Position numbers and translations under genes: made by a program. The notes under the pieces were generated by a model. That model did not search any database, had not been told where the DNA came from, and was given only the letters and a program-made list of their open reading frames with translations. Positions 1 to 7,454 of a DNA stretch of 35,348 nucleotides are shown here, in pieces. The stretch is from a virus, in the IMG/VR virus record IMGVR_UViG_3300000234_000014, positions 1-35,348 of that record; one strand, written 5' to 3'. The stretch's first letter is position 1; every line of letters starts with the position of its first letter.

Positions 1-1
1 A

Positions 2-781
2 TGTGTTGAATATTGGATGAATAAAGGAATGAGTGAAGATGAAGCTAAGATTGCAGTTTCTGATAAACAGAAGAACTTCAGCCTTGAGATCTGCGTTGAA
101 AAACACGGGATTGTAGAAGGAATTAAAATATGGCAAGATAGACAAGATAAATGGCAGAATACTCTTAGGTCAAAATCAAAAGAAGAAATTGATTTTATGA
201 ATAGTAAAAAATCTTCTATAAAATTTAAAGAATCGATTGATGAAACGATAAAACATTATTATGATGTTAGAAAAATGAAGCTCTTTAATAACATTGAAGA
301 ATATATTGAATATAATAAAAACATCAATTTTTCATATATTTTTTACCCAGTTCATAAAAAAATCGAAAAAATTGGTAAACTTCAGTATGAAATTTTTTTA
401 ATGGTTCATACTGATGATCACATTAAAAATACATTGCACGCGAATACAAAGTATGATAAATTTATTGTTTTTGGTAGTAAAAAAGTTGGTTTAAGAATGT
501 GGGTAGGTGATAGTTTATTAAGAAGTAGTTATGAAATTTATTTTTATGATAAGTTCAAAGAACTATACCCAAATATTGACATTTCTATTGATAAGCGGTA
601 TCCTAACTCTAATATGAGATATGACTTTATGATCAAAGATGATTTTATTGAAATTTGCCCTGAATTTCATAATGATGAATTATACAAGCAAAAAATTATA
701 AAAAAACAAAATTTATTTTGTTGTCGTATTTTAGTTACCAAAGATGATATAGATAATTATCTGGAAAATTTAAACTTATGA
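2..781 (+). CDS. Vsr-like (EDxHD-type) homing endonuclease, 5' partial
   Basis: The frame is open to the first base of the window, so the true start is probably upstream; the first ATG inside is at 17. The N-terminal part (residues 1-60 counted from that Met) has the YW...G.S.eEA and Q..F.LE patterns common in phage mobile endonucleases. The C-terminal part looks like the Vsr-like nuclease fold: SSYEIYF (E173), YPNSNMRYDF (D203), IEI (E212) and FHND (H218, D220), which fits the EDxHD signature. Such enzymes are known from fractured phage genes, where they lie between the two halves of a split intein and spread the insertion. Here the gene lies directly before, and overlaps by ATGA, an ORF that starts with an intein fragment fused to gp46. 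The nuclease assignment is by motif; DNA target unknown. Confidence 0.72.
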   Translation, partial: CVEYWMNKGMSEDEAKIAVSDKQKNFSLEICVEKHGIVEGIKIWQDRQDKWQNTLRSKSKEEIDFMNSKKSSIKFKESIDETIKHYYDVRKMKLFNNIEEYIEYNKNINFSYIFYPVHKKIEKIGKLQYEIFLMVHTDDHIKNTLHANTKYDKFIVFGSKKVGLRMWVGDSLLRSSYEIYFYDKFKELYPNIDISIDKRYPNSNMRYDFMIKDDFIEICPEFHNDELYKQKIIKKQNLFCCRILVTKDDIDNYLENLNL

Positions 782-1143
782 AATGTACTGTTAAAGATAT
801 TGTGGATTTTTATTCAAAGAACCCTCAATACATAGGATATATTGAGGTATTAACTCGATCTGAATATAAACCAATTGAGTACGCCGACATCACAGCATAT
901 AACTCTGATGTATATGAAATTAAGACAGAAACTCATCGCCTCCAATGTTCGCCCGAACATCGCGTGTGGGTATGTGATGATTGGAAGCATGTAAAAAACC
1001 TAAGCGTTGGCGAAGAAATACATACGGACTCAGGAAATGAAAAAATTACTTCAATTAAATTAGAATCATTTAAAGAAGATTTATATGATTTGCAAGTGGC
1101 TGAAGTTCATGAATACTACACTAATGGAATCACTTCTCATAAT
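778..1143 (+). other. Atypically split intein, long C-fragment (122 residues) in gp46
   Basis: The fragment carries block B (TETHRLQCSPEHRVWV, containing the ..xxH element), a block F-like stretch (DLYDLQVAEVHEYY) and block G (NGITSHN followed by Ser). Only block A with the first Cys is missing, so the N-fragment upstream should be very short, perhaps 20-30 residues. That is unlike the roughly 100+36 split of the two other inteins in this window. The insertion point is inside the ATP-binding P-loop, a typical highly conserved intein site. Confidence 0.85.
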
Positions 1144-2754
1144 TCGAGCTTTATGGATGCGATTACATTTGCTCTTTTCGGTAAACCGTTGAGAAATATT
1201 AACAAGCCCCAATTAGTTAATTCAAAAAATAATAAAGAATTATTCGTTGAACTTGTATTTGATATTGATTCAACTGAGTATATCATCAAGCGCGGGATTA
1301 AACCTGCTATATTTGAAATCTATGAGAATGGAACTTTAATTAATCAAAGCGCCGCATCTATTGATTATCAGGAGTATCTTGAAAAGATGATACTCAAGAT
1401 GAATGTGCACACGTTTACACAAACAGTCATTCTTTCCAAAGCGACATTCATTCCTTTTATGAAATTGAATTTAGCTCAACGTAGATTATTCATCGAGAAT
1501 ATTCTTGGATTGGAAATATTTGCGTTAATGAATGAGCTGTTCAAGTTGGACTTCAACCAAACCAAAGAAACGTTTTCTACTGTTAAGACAAGCCTCGAAA
1601 TATTAAAGAATAAGGCGGATGTACAGAAAACATATCTTGATAAACTAAAAGCGCTTGTTAAGAAAGTTGAGGATGAAAGTAACACTAAACGACAAAGCGA
1701 AATTGATTCTCTAACTTCGGAGTTAACCGCACTTAACGAAAAGATTTCACAATTAGAAGCGGCATTAAAACATCTAGAAATAACTTCGCACGACGTTGAA
1801 GAAATAAACGATAAGATCAGATCATTTGAAGAAATTGGACATAAAGCGTCCGTGCGATTTTCCGATGCGGATAAACTGTATCAGTTTTTTACCACTAATG
1901 ATTCGTGTCCCACATGCTCCCAAGTTATTATTCAGTCGCTAAAAGATGAAAAGATACAGGATAATGAATCTAAGAAAATAAAGTATGAAACGTTGATTTC
2001 GGATTGCAATGAAAAAGTTGATTTGTTGAAATTACATTTACAGAAACTGAATGTTAGCTTAATGCAAGCAAAAGAGTTAAATACAAAGTACAAAACGCTT
2101 AAATCTAAGAAAGACCAAATTGAAAAAGAGCTTTTAAGTTTATCCGCTGAAACTGTTCCAACAAACAATAATGACGAGATTAAAAATGAAACATCCAAGC
2201 TGACGTCCATTATTCATGAAATGCAGATTAAGATTTCGGAGCGAAATGAATTAGCTAAAGAAATAGAATATGCGACTATGTTAACGACTATCCTTAAAGA
2301 TGGCGGAATCAAAGCCTATGTTATTAAGTCGTATATCAATACCATCAATACGCTTATATCAAATAACTTGACAAAATTGAATTTTCTTGTTAAATTTGAA
2401 CTTGACGAAGAGTTCAAAGAAACGATTTTATCAAGGCGCATTGATACGTTTTCGTACTTTAATTTTTCGGAAGGAGAAAAGCTGAGGATCGATCTAGCGA
2501 TCATTATCGCATGGCGCGAGTTGTTAAAGATGCGCGGATCAATCAATACCAATTTATTAATCTTCGATGAAATCTTGGATGGCTCAATTGATGCTGCTGG
2601 TAGAGATGCAATGGTTGACATTTTAAACGAACTATCGCATACTAATTTATTCGTCATATCACACTCTGATGGTGTGTGGAATGATAAATTTAGAGGGCGT
2701 TTGGAGTTCGCGAACGAACAAGGGTTTTCGAAGATTAAGTCGAAAAACATTTAA
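778..2754 (+). CDS. 46: Intein C-fragment fused to the C-terminal part of gp46 (SbcC/Rad50-like recombination nuclease subunit)
   Basis: Residues 1-122 are intein and end in the splice site SHN; the extein starts at S123 with SSFMDAITFALFGKP, which matches T4 gp46 just after its Walker A GK. The rest is a 536-residue SMC-like ATPase: a coiled coil, the zinc hook CPTC (C377, C380), a second coiled coil, the ABC signature FSEGEK (563-568) and Walker B LLIFDE (593-598). With gp47 it would process DNA ends for recombination-dependent replication. The Walker A part must lie upstream of the window in a separate N-extein/IntN polypeptide, so the enzyme should work only after protein trans-splicing. 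The start ATG overlaps the stop of the endonuclease gene, implying translational coupling. Confidence 0.93.
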   Translation: MKCTVKDIVDFYSKNPQYIGYIEVLTRSEYKPIEYADITAYNSDVYEIKTETHRLQCSPEHRVWVCDDWKHVKNLSVGEEIHTDSGNEKITSIKLESFKEDLYDLQVAEVHEYYTNGITSHNSSFMDAITFALFGKPLRNINKPQLVNSKNNKELFVELVFDIDSTEYIIKRGIKPAIFEIYENGTLINQSAASIDYQEYLEKMILKMNVHTFTQTVILSKATFIPFMKLNLAQRRLFIENILGLEIFALMNELFKLDFNQTKETFSTVKTSLEILKNKADVQKTYLDKLKALVKKVEDESNTKRQSEIDSLTSELTALNEKISQLEAALKHLEITSHDVEEINDKIRSFEEIGHKASVRFSDADKLYQFFTTNDSCPTCSQVIIQSLKDEKIQDNESKKIKYETLISDCNEKVDLLKLHLQKLNVSLMQAKELNTKYKTLKSKKDQIEKELLSLSAETVPTNNNDEIKNETSKLTSIIHEMQIKISERNELAKEIEYATMLTTILKDGGIKAYVIKSYINTINTLISNNLTKLNFLVKFELDEEFKETILSRRIDTFSYFNFSEGEKLRIDLAIIIAWRELLKMRGSINTNLLIFDEILDGSIDAAGRDAMVDILNELSHTNLFVISHSDGVWNDKFRGRLEFANEQGFSKIKSKNI

Positions 2755-2781
2755 CTATTTTTAAACAAGGTGGAGAACATA

Positions 2782-3447
2782 ATGAAGCTGAGCAAATATA
2801 CAATCGAAATCCTGAAAAATTTCGCAACAATTAATCAGGGAATTTTGATTAAGCAAGGCAATCGCCTGCGAACAATGAGCGTGATGAAAAACATCTTTGC
2901 CGAAGCGACTATTTCCGAGGACTTTGAAAAAGAGTTCGCAATTTATGATCTAAGCGAATTCCTTTCAACGTTGAGCATTTTCTCTGATTGCGATACCACA
3001 TTCACCGACAATCATATCAAGATTAAATCCGGCAACACATCAATCAAATATTATTACTCGGAGCCTAGCATCGTTGTAACGCCTCCAGATAAAGAGATTA
3101 AGATCAACACCCCGGATTTTTCCTGTGTGCTTCCCGATCTCGCAGACGTCATTCGCGCCGCAAACATTATGAAGCTGGAAGACTTGAGTGTTCAGCGCAA
3201 GGATGGCGGAACTATTTGCATTCGCGCGCATAACGTATCAACTCCCGGAAATGATTATGTAATCGAATTGAATGCCGATGATTGTGATACAGAGCTTGAT
3301 ACGTTTTCTTTCAACTTCAAACTACAAAACCTGCGCTTCATGCCCGGCGTTTATAACTTGAAAATTGCCAAGAAAGGTGTAGCAATTTTTAGTCATAATG
3401 AAGCAGATTTGACTTACGCAGTAACTCTTGAAACGACATCTAAGTGA
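2782..3447 (+). CDS. 45: Sliding clamp, DNA polymerase processivity factor gp45
   Basis: The protein starts MKLSKYTIEILKNFATI and closely follows T4 gp45 (MKLSKDTTALLKNFATI). At 221 residues it has nearly the T4 length (about 228). It forms the trimeric clamp loaded by gp44/gp62, tethers gp43, and in T4 also acts as the mobile activator of late transcription. The ATG at 2782 is chosen over the in-frame GTG at 2770 because AGGTGGAG lies just upstream and the N-terminus then matches T4. It follows gene 46 after 27 bases and precedes gene 44, the T4 order. No intein or truncation is seen. Confidence 0.95.
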   Translation: MKLSKYTIEILKNFATINQGILIKQGNRLRTMSVMKNIFAEATISEDFEKEFAIYDLSEFLSTLSIFSDCDTTFTDNHIKIKSGNTSIKYYYSEPSIVVTPPDKEIKINTPDFSCVLPDLADVIRAANIMKLEDLSVQRKDGGTICIRAHNVSTPGNDYVIELNADDCDTELDTFSFNFKLQNLRFMPGVYNLKIAKKGVAIFSHNEADLTYAVTLETTSK

Positions 3448-3456
3448 GATTGAATA

Positions 3457-4086
3457 ATGCGCGAACATTTTTTATGGGTTGAAAAATACAGACCAAAGAC
3501 TATCGCCGAGACAATTCTACCTGACAGACTTAAAACATATTTTCAATCCCTTGTTAATAAGGGCGAGATGCAAAACATGTTGCTTGTCGGTGGACCGGGA
3601 ACTGGAAAAACGACTGTTGCGCGTGCAATGTGTGAAGAACTTGGAAATGATTACATTGTAATTAATGCTTCTGAGAACGGAGGGATTGACACGCTAAGAA
3701 CCACAATCCGCAGTTTTGCTTCCTCGGTGTCATTGAATGGTAAGATTAAAGTTGTAATTCTTGACGAAGCGGATTTTTTGAACTGTTTTGATGGTAATCA
3801 AGAAGTTATTATTTCTAGCGAAGATGGTATACATCTTCCGCGCAGACTTGAAGACTTAGAAAATGAAAGAGTTAAAATGCCTTGTTATAATTTTGAAACG
3901 GGGCAGATTGAAGAAACGGAAGGTCATGTATTCTGTAGCGGATATTCTGAAGTTTTTGAAGTTGAATTCGAAGACGGAAGTACAATGCTTTGCACAAAAG
4001 ACCATGAGTTTTTTGACGAATACGGCGAGTCTAAAACTATTACCGATCTAAGTTTATTTTCTATAAATGAGAATGAGACAAATTAA
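3457..4086 (+). CDS. 44: gp44 clamp-loader large subunit, N-terminal extein fused to N-intein
   Basis: Residues 1-109 are the start of an AAA+ clamp-loader ATPase: LWVEKYRPKTIAE, Walker A GGPGTGKTTVA and Walker B VVILDEADF. After DEADFLN an intein begins at C110 and runs to the stop at residue 209. Block B is visible as LCTKDHEFF. The remaining gp44 sequence is in the next ORF behind a matching C-intein. Joining 109 residues from here with 203 from there gives 312, close to T4 gp44 (319). Active gp44 therefore needs trans-splicing of two polypeptides. The stop TAA at 4084-4086 overlaps the possible upstream starts of the second ORF (4067 and 4073). Confidence 0.93.
   Translation: MREHFLWVEKYRPKTIAETILPDRLKTYFQSLVNKGEMQNMLLVGGPGTGKTTVARAMCEELGNDYIVINASENGGIDTLRTTIRSFASSVSLNGKIKVVILDEADFLNCFDGNQEVIISSEDGIHLPRRLEDLENERVKMPCYNFETGQIEETEGHVFCSGYSEVFEVEFEDGSTMLCTKDHEFFDEYGESKTITDLSLFSINENETN
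3784..4083 (+). other. Split intein N-fragment (100 residues) of gp44
   Basis: It starts at Cys110 of the ORF (CFDGNQEVIISSEDG, block A) and includes block B (TKDH). It lacks blocks F and G, which are encoded at 4160-4270. The insertion lies directly after the Walker B motif of the ATPase. No endonuclease ORF remains between the two halves. Confidence 0.9.
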
Positions 4087-4159
4087 AGATGTAAATTTAG
4101 TTCCCGAAGGTTGGATTCTTGGGAACAAATTAAAAACAATAGAAATAGATGGGATAAAC

Positions 4160-4270
4160 ATGAAAAAAATCAAGAGCATTAAATCGGTAGGCAATCGTAA
4201 GGTTTATGACGTTACCACGTTGTCACACAATAAAAATTTCATTCTATCGAATGGAGTCGTCGCGCATAAT
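4160..4270 (+). other. Split intein C-fragment (37 residues) of gp44
   Basis: Block F (VYDVTTLSHNKNFIL) and block G (NGVVAHN, then Cys) are both complete. The last Asn is at 4268-4270. It shares the core SIK..GNRKV with the uvsX C-intein in this window. Confidence 0.9.
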
Positions 4271-4882
4271 TGCAATTCTACTCAACCAAGTCTTCGCAAT
4301 TTCATGGAAGAATTTGCGTTGAATTGTCGATTCATTCTAACTGCGAACTATGCAAACAAGATCCTAGATCCAATCAAGTCTCGGTGTTCTGTAATTGAAT
4401 ATAATTTCACCAAGGAAGAAAAGTTTGAGTTAATTAAGCAATTCGATCAACGTGCTAAAGATGTATTAACCGCTGAAGGCATTACATTTGATAAGTCTGT
4501 TCTTGCGGAAGTCGTCATGCGCTACTTCCCAGACTTCAGAAAAATCTTCAATGAATTGCAGCGATTTAGTCATGATGGAACGTTGAATGCGGGCGTCATG
4601 AATTCGTTCTCTGAATCTGCGCTTGTAGAGCTAATTAAGTATCTTAAAGCAAGCGAATTCACGAAGATGCGAAAGTGGATTGTAGACCATATTGATAATG
4701 ATTTTTCTTCGATCGTTCGTTCGCTATATGATGGGATGTACAAATATGTTGAATCTGATAGTATCCCAGAGCTAGTTTTAATTCTAGCGGACTTCGATTA
4801 TAAACGCGCATTTGTTACCGATCCCGAAATTCATTTAGTCGCTATGCTAACGACAATTATGATGCAGGTTAAATTCAAATGA
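4160..4882 (+). CDS. 44: C-intein fused to the gp44 C-terminal extein
   Basis: From the ATG at 4160 the first 37 residues are a C-intein (MKKIKSIKSVGNRKVYDV..., ending NGVVAHN), followed by C+1 and the extein CNSTQPSLRNFMEEF. The extein holds the AAA+ sensor region (RFILTANYANKILDPIKSR), with the SRC arginine motif, and the clamp-loader collar domain; T4-like landmarks such as FPDFRK are present. The frame is open back to 4067, with ATGs at 4067 and 4073. The Met at 4160 is preferred because it gives a normal-length C-intein and matches the start of the uvsX C-intein, though its ribosome site (GATGGGAT) is weak. The stop overlaps gene 62 by ATGA. Confidence 0.9.
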   Translation: MKKIKSIKSVGNRKVYDVTTLSHNKNFILSNGVVAHNCNSTQPSLRNFMEEFALNCRFILTANYANKILDPIKSRCSVIEYNFTKEEKFELIKQFDQRAKDVLTAEGITFDKSVLAEVVMRYFPDFRKIFNELQRFSHDGTLNAGVMNSFSESALVELIKYLKASEFTKMRKWIVDHIDNDFSSIVRSLYDGMYKYVESDSIPELVLILADFDYKRAFVTDPEIHLVAMLTTIMMQVKFK

Positions 4883-5262
4883 CACCGTTTGATATTGCAT
4901 CTAACATCAACGAAAAAAAACCTTTGTTAGAAGACTTTAAAGAGTATAGCGCGTTCATGATCAATCGCATTTTCTCTAACACTTCTGATACGGTGTTTTT
5001 TGCAAATGAGATGAATAAACACGCCTCGCTTGACAAGTTAATTCAATATCATTTTTATTATTTTGGACTCAACAAAAAGAAAAGGTACGGAAAATGGCAT
5101 AAAAACGAAGTTGACTTTAAAGAAATTGACATCCAAGATGTGATGTTGTATTATAACTACTCGAGGATTCGGGCGGTCGAAGCATTGGGCATCCTTACTG
5201 TGGATGATGTTAAAAAAATTAAAAAACTTATGGATAGAGGTGGAAAACGTGATCGAGATTAA
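4879..5262 (+). CDS. 62: gp62 clamp-loader small subunit
   Basis: This 127-residue protein lies directly after gene 44 and before regA, the T4 gene order. It contains KKRYGKWHK, matching the gp62 hallmark RGKRYGKW. It would form the clamp-loader complex with gp44 and open gp45 on primer ends. It is clearly shorter than T4 gp62 (187 residues), mostly at the N-terminus, so the family assignment rests on the short motif and synteny. The start overlaps the gene 44 stop (ATGA at 4879-4882) and its end overlaps the regA start, so the 44-62-regA group is translationally coupled. Confidence 0.85.
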   Translation: MTPFDIASNINEKKPLLEDFKEYSAFMINRIFSNTSDTVFFANEMNKHASLDKLIQYHFYYFGLNKKKRYGKWHKNEVDFKEIDIQDVMLYYNYSRIRAVEALGILTVDDVKKIKKLMDRGGKRDRD

Positions 5263-5641
5263 AGTACCAAAAGATGATGTAGCATTTTTGAAAATTCGCG
5301 AGACGCTTTCTCGCATTGGCATTCCAACACAAAAGGACGGGGAATTGCCTACGTTGTGGCAGTCGTGTCATATTTTGCAAAAACAAGGTCGATATTATAT
5401 TGTACACTTCAAAGAGATGTTTTTGATTGATAAGAAAGAGTCGAAAACAGTTATCACGAATGAGGATATTGCACGACGTGATGCGATTGCGTTTTTGCTG
5501 AATGAATGGGGACTTGTTGAATTGCTTGAACCTATTGATAAAGGGGATACTAAAGTTTTCGTTGTCGCGTTTAAAGACAAAGAAAATTGGCAGCTGAAGC
5601 CAAAGTACACAATGCGAAAAATTAAGAAAGATGAGGAATGA
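5249..5641 (+). CDS. regA: RegA translational repressor
   Basis: The product (130 residues) aligns along its length with T4 RegA: an N-terminus like MIEITLKK, then QSCHILQKQGRYYIVHFKEM, ARRDAIAFLLNEWGLVE and LKPKYTMRKI near the end. RegA binds ribosome-binding regions of early phage mRNAs and blocks their translation, including in T4 its own message and those of genes 44 and 45. The start is GTG at 5249, preceded by AGAGG and lying inside the end of gene 62. This start reproduces the T4 N-terminus, whereas the longer ORF from 5204 would add non-homologous residues. Confidence 0.93.
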   Translation: MIEIKVPKDDVAFLKIRETLSRIGIPTQKDGELPTLWQSCHILQKQGRYYIVHFKEMFLIDKKESKTVITNEDIARRDAIAFLLNEWGLVELLEPIDKGDTKVFVVAFKDKENWQLKPKYTMRKIKKDEE

Positions 5642-5643
5642 AT

Positions 5644-6354
5644 ATGAATATGAGTAATGAAGTTGAACTACAATCCGACGTATCAATTGAGGAAATTTCT
5701 TCAAGCGCGAACGCAGAAAAACAAAAACCGCACCAAAAAACGGTAGTTAATTCTTCACCGAAACCTTTGATAGGCGGACCCGATGAATATATCCTTGCTA
5801 ACCCAGTCGTCCCTACAATGAATGATCCGATCGCGCTATTAACTAAACTGAAAATTTATTCAGTTTCCGGAGAACTGCCAAAAATTACAACTGATGGTTC
5901 TGCGTGTATGGATGTTAAAGCTCATTTGCTCAAAGATTCATATGTTACATCGTATGATGAGCATAATAATGAGCAGCGAATTAAAGTTGAGCAATATGCA
6001 GAATTTGAATACCCAGCGATCAAGGTAAATCCTAAATGTCGCGTCATGGTTCCAACAGGACTGTTTATGGATATTCCGCATGGGTATTCAGTTCGTATGC
6101 ACTCGCGTTCAGGTCTTGCATTGAAAAACCATTTAGTTCTCGCGAATGGTGAAGCGGTTATTGATTCAGATTACATTCATGAAGTTTTTGTTATCTTAGC
6201 TAATAACAGCAATCAACGTCAATTCATCCAAGATGGTGCAAGAATTGCACAGATGGAATTGGTAAAAAATTGTGTGTTTGAAGTAGTAAAATCTAACGAA
6301 AAGCCTAAGCAAAAAACAAAGCGCGATGGCGGATTCGGATCAACAGGAGTTTAA
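5644..6354 (+). CDS. dut: Trimeric dUTP diphosphatase with N-terminal extension
   Basis: dUTPase converts dUTP to dUMP, keeping uracil out of DNA and feeding dTMP synthesis. The conserved motifs are present in order: I (TTDGSACMDVKA), II (MHSRSGLA), III (GEAVIDSDYIHEV), IV (QDGARIAQM) and V (RDGGFGSTG) at the C-terminus. About 60 polar, probably disordered residues precede the catalytic domain, which is unusual. Three in-frame ATGs lie at 5638, 5644 and 5650; GAGGA at 5633-5637 is best spaced for 5644. T4 uses an unrelated all-alpha dCTPase-dUTPase (gp56), so this is a different solution to the same task. The start overlaps or abuts the regA stop. Confidence 0.92.
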   Translation: MNMSNEVELQSDVSIEEISSSANAEKQKPHQKTVVNSSPKPLIGGPDEYILANPVVPTMNDPIALLTKLKIYSVSGELPKITTDGSACMDVKAHLLKDSYVTSYDEHNNEQRIKVEQYAEFEYPAIKVNPKCRVMVPTGLFMDIPHGYSVRMHSRSGLALKNHLVLANGEAVIDSDYIHEVFVILANNSNQRQFIQDGARIAQMELVKNCVFEVVKSNEKPKQKTKRDGGFGSTGV

Positions 6355-6356
6355 AA

Positions 6357-6638
6357 ATGAATTTAGAAATTGGTGATGTGAAGCTGTCTGATGTCGCAAG
6401 CAAAGAAATTCGCGATGCGATTATTGATGCGTCAAACCAGATGACTATTATAGAAGGTTATCGCGATAACCTTAAAGAGATCAAAGCGCTCCTTAAGGAT
6501 GAATATAATCTTCGTCCTAAAATTATTAATGCTTTGATTAAGGCTTACCATAAGCAAGCAAAGACCACGATGGTTGATGAAGCGAATGAATTTGAAGAGT
6601 TGTATTCTGAAATTTTTAAAGAAGAGGTAGTAGTATGA
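6357..6638 (+). CDS. dsbA: DsbA-like double-stranded DNA-binding protein
   Basis: The 93-residue acidic, helical protein resembles T4 DsbA (89 residues). Shared elements are the IIDASNQ..IIEGYRDNLKEIK segment, followed by KDEYNLRPKIINALIKAYHKQ, and an acidic end (EFEELYSEIFKE). In T4, DsbA binds near late promoters and modulates late transcription. The gene starts just after dut, with AGGAGT seven bases upstream, and overlaps the next gene by ATGA. Identification is from recalled family similarity over the whole short length. Confidence 0.75.
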   Translation: MNLEIGDVKLSDVASKEIRDAIIDASNQMTIIEGYRDNLKEIKALLKDEYNLRPKIINALIKAYHKQAKTTMVDEANEFEELYSEIFKEEVVV

Positions 6639-6943
6639 GCGATGTTACAGTTAAAGCAGTATTTTTGAAACACGTATCGCATCCAATCGCAGGATTCTGT
6701 AAAGAGACCTTGCGCGGATGGATTATTGAAGCTCCGGTTTATGTTGTTATGGGTAAGAATGATGTGACTCTAGTTCCGTTCATGGGAATGTTTGAGGAAG
6801 ATAAGATTACATTTAAAGAGGACGAACTTTTGTTCACGGACGCCCCGTTTAATGTCACTCCTCAAGTTGAATCCCTTTATCGAAATATGATGGGGCAAAA
6901 ATCAGATCTGATTCTGCCACCAGAGCCATCGATTATCGTTTAA
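6635..6943 (+). CDS. Conserved phage protein of unknown function
   Basis: A 102-residue soluble protein with no motif I recognise. It looks beta-rich: KAVFLKHVSHPIAGF, then GWIIEAPVYVVMGKNDVTLVPFMGMFEED. No signal peptide or membrane segment is seen. It overlaps dsbA by ATGA, has GAGGTAG as ribosome site, and is the last gene of the + strand unit before the only minus-strand gene, with which it overlaps tail to tail by three bases. Its position suggests co-expression with regA, dut and dsbA, but nothing points to a specific role. Confidence 0.7.
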   Translation: MSDVTVKAVFLKHVSHPIAGFCKETLRGWIIEAPVYVVMGKNDVTLVPFMGMFEEDKITFKEDELLFTDAPFNVTPQVESLYRNMMGQKSDLILPPEPSIIV

Positions 6944-7371
6944 TCCGGAGAGTCAATATTCAAATATCTCGACCTCGACAACGAGGTATTTCTGTATTGG
7001 GTTTCCGCTTGAATTTTTGCCGTTTCTGAATCGTTTCTATATTTCATACTAATCCACTTACTTGCAACCGCATTTGATGCTACGATGCCAAGATATATCA
7101 TCCATATTAACTCGAGAGATCCGCCTTGGGCTGCAATTCCTGGAATGATATTCATGGCAAGAAACGCGATTGTTGCTGCGAAGTATGCAACGCTAGACCA
7201 TAGCTTACTATGCGAAGCTACTTTAGTTCCTTCGTGTGTTAATAAATCGGATAAATCAATATTCTTTAACGCTTTAATGAACATAAAGGAAAAGACTATG
7301 ATAAACAGAATCAAGAAGATTGCGCTTAATAAAGGAAATATATTAGTGATAACTAATTCTGTTATAGACAT
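6940..7371 (-). CDS. Small membrane protein, holin candidate
   Basis: A 143-residue protein with three likely membrane segments: residues about 9-33 (IFPLLSAIFLILFIIVFSF), 58-78 (SSVAYFAATIAFLAMNII) and 88-106 (LIWMIYLGIVASNAVASKW), then a charged C-terminal tail. The pattern SHSKLWSSVAYFAATIAF followed by IWMIYLGIVAS resembles small phage membrane proteins sometimes annotated as holins. It is the only gene on the minus strand here. A box AATAAATA (minus strand, 7394-7401) lies about 22 bases before the start, one mismatch from the T4 late box TATAAATA, which would suit a late lysis gene. A holin function is inference; another inner-membrane function is equally possible. Confidence 0.7.
   Translation of the reverse strand: MSITELVITNIFPLLSAIFLILFIIVFSFMFIKALKNIDLSDLLTHEGTKVASHSKLWSSVAYFAATIAFLAMNIIPGIAAQGGSLELIWMIYLGIVASNAVASKWISMKYRNDSETAKIQAETQYRNTSLSRSRYLNIDSPD
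6972..6987 (+). terminator. Perfect 6-bp hairpin at the convergent gene end, possible weak terminator
   Basis: ACCTCG, loop ACAA, CGAGGT, then ATTTCT. It lies 29 bases after the stop of the + strand gene and inside the end of the minus-strand gene, where it could end + strand transcription. The T tract is short, so this is a weak call. Confidence 0.3.
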
Positions 7372-7399
7372 AGTAGTATTCTTTTAAAATAATTATTTA

Positions 7400-7428
7400 T
7401 TGATTTTTAACTCTTATTGCGATATAAT
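7400..7428 (+). promoter_or_regulatory. Sigma70-type promoter for gene 43
   Basis: TTGATT (7400-7405), 17-base spacer, consensus TATAAT (7423-7428). It sits in the divergent gap 27 bases before the gene 43A start. Confidence 0.7.
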
Positions 7429-7454
7429 GATAAACTAGATATAGGAGAACGAAT

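Noticed and set aside
5228-5704. Long minus-strand ORF opposite regA
   Set aside because: It mirrors a well-identified regA gene, has no ribosome site and no recognisable protein features.
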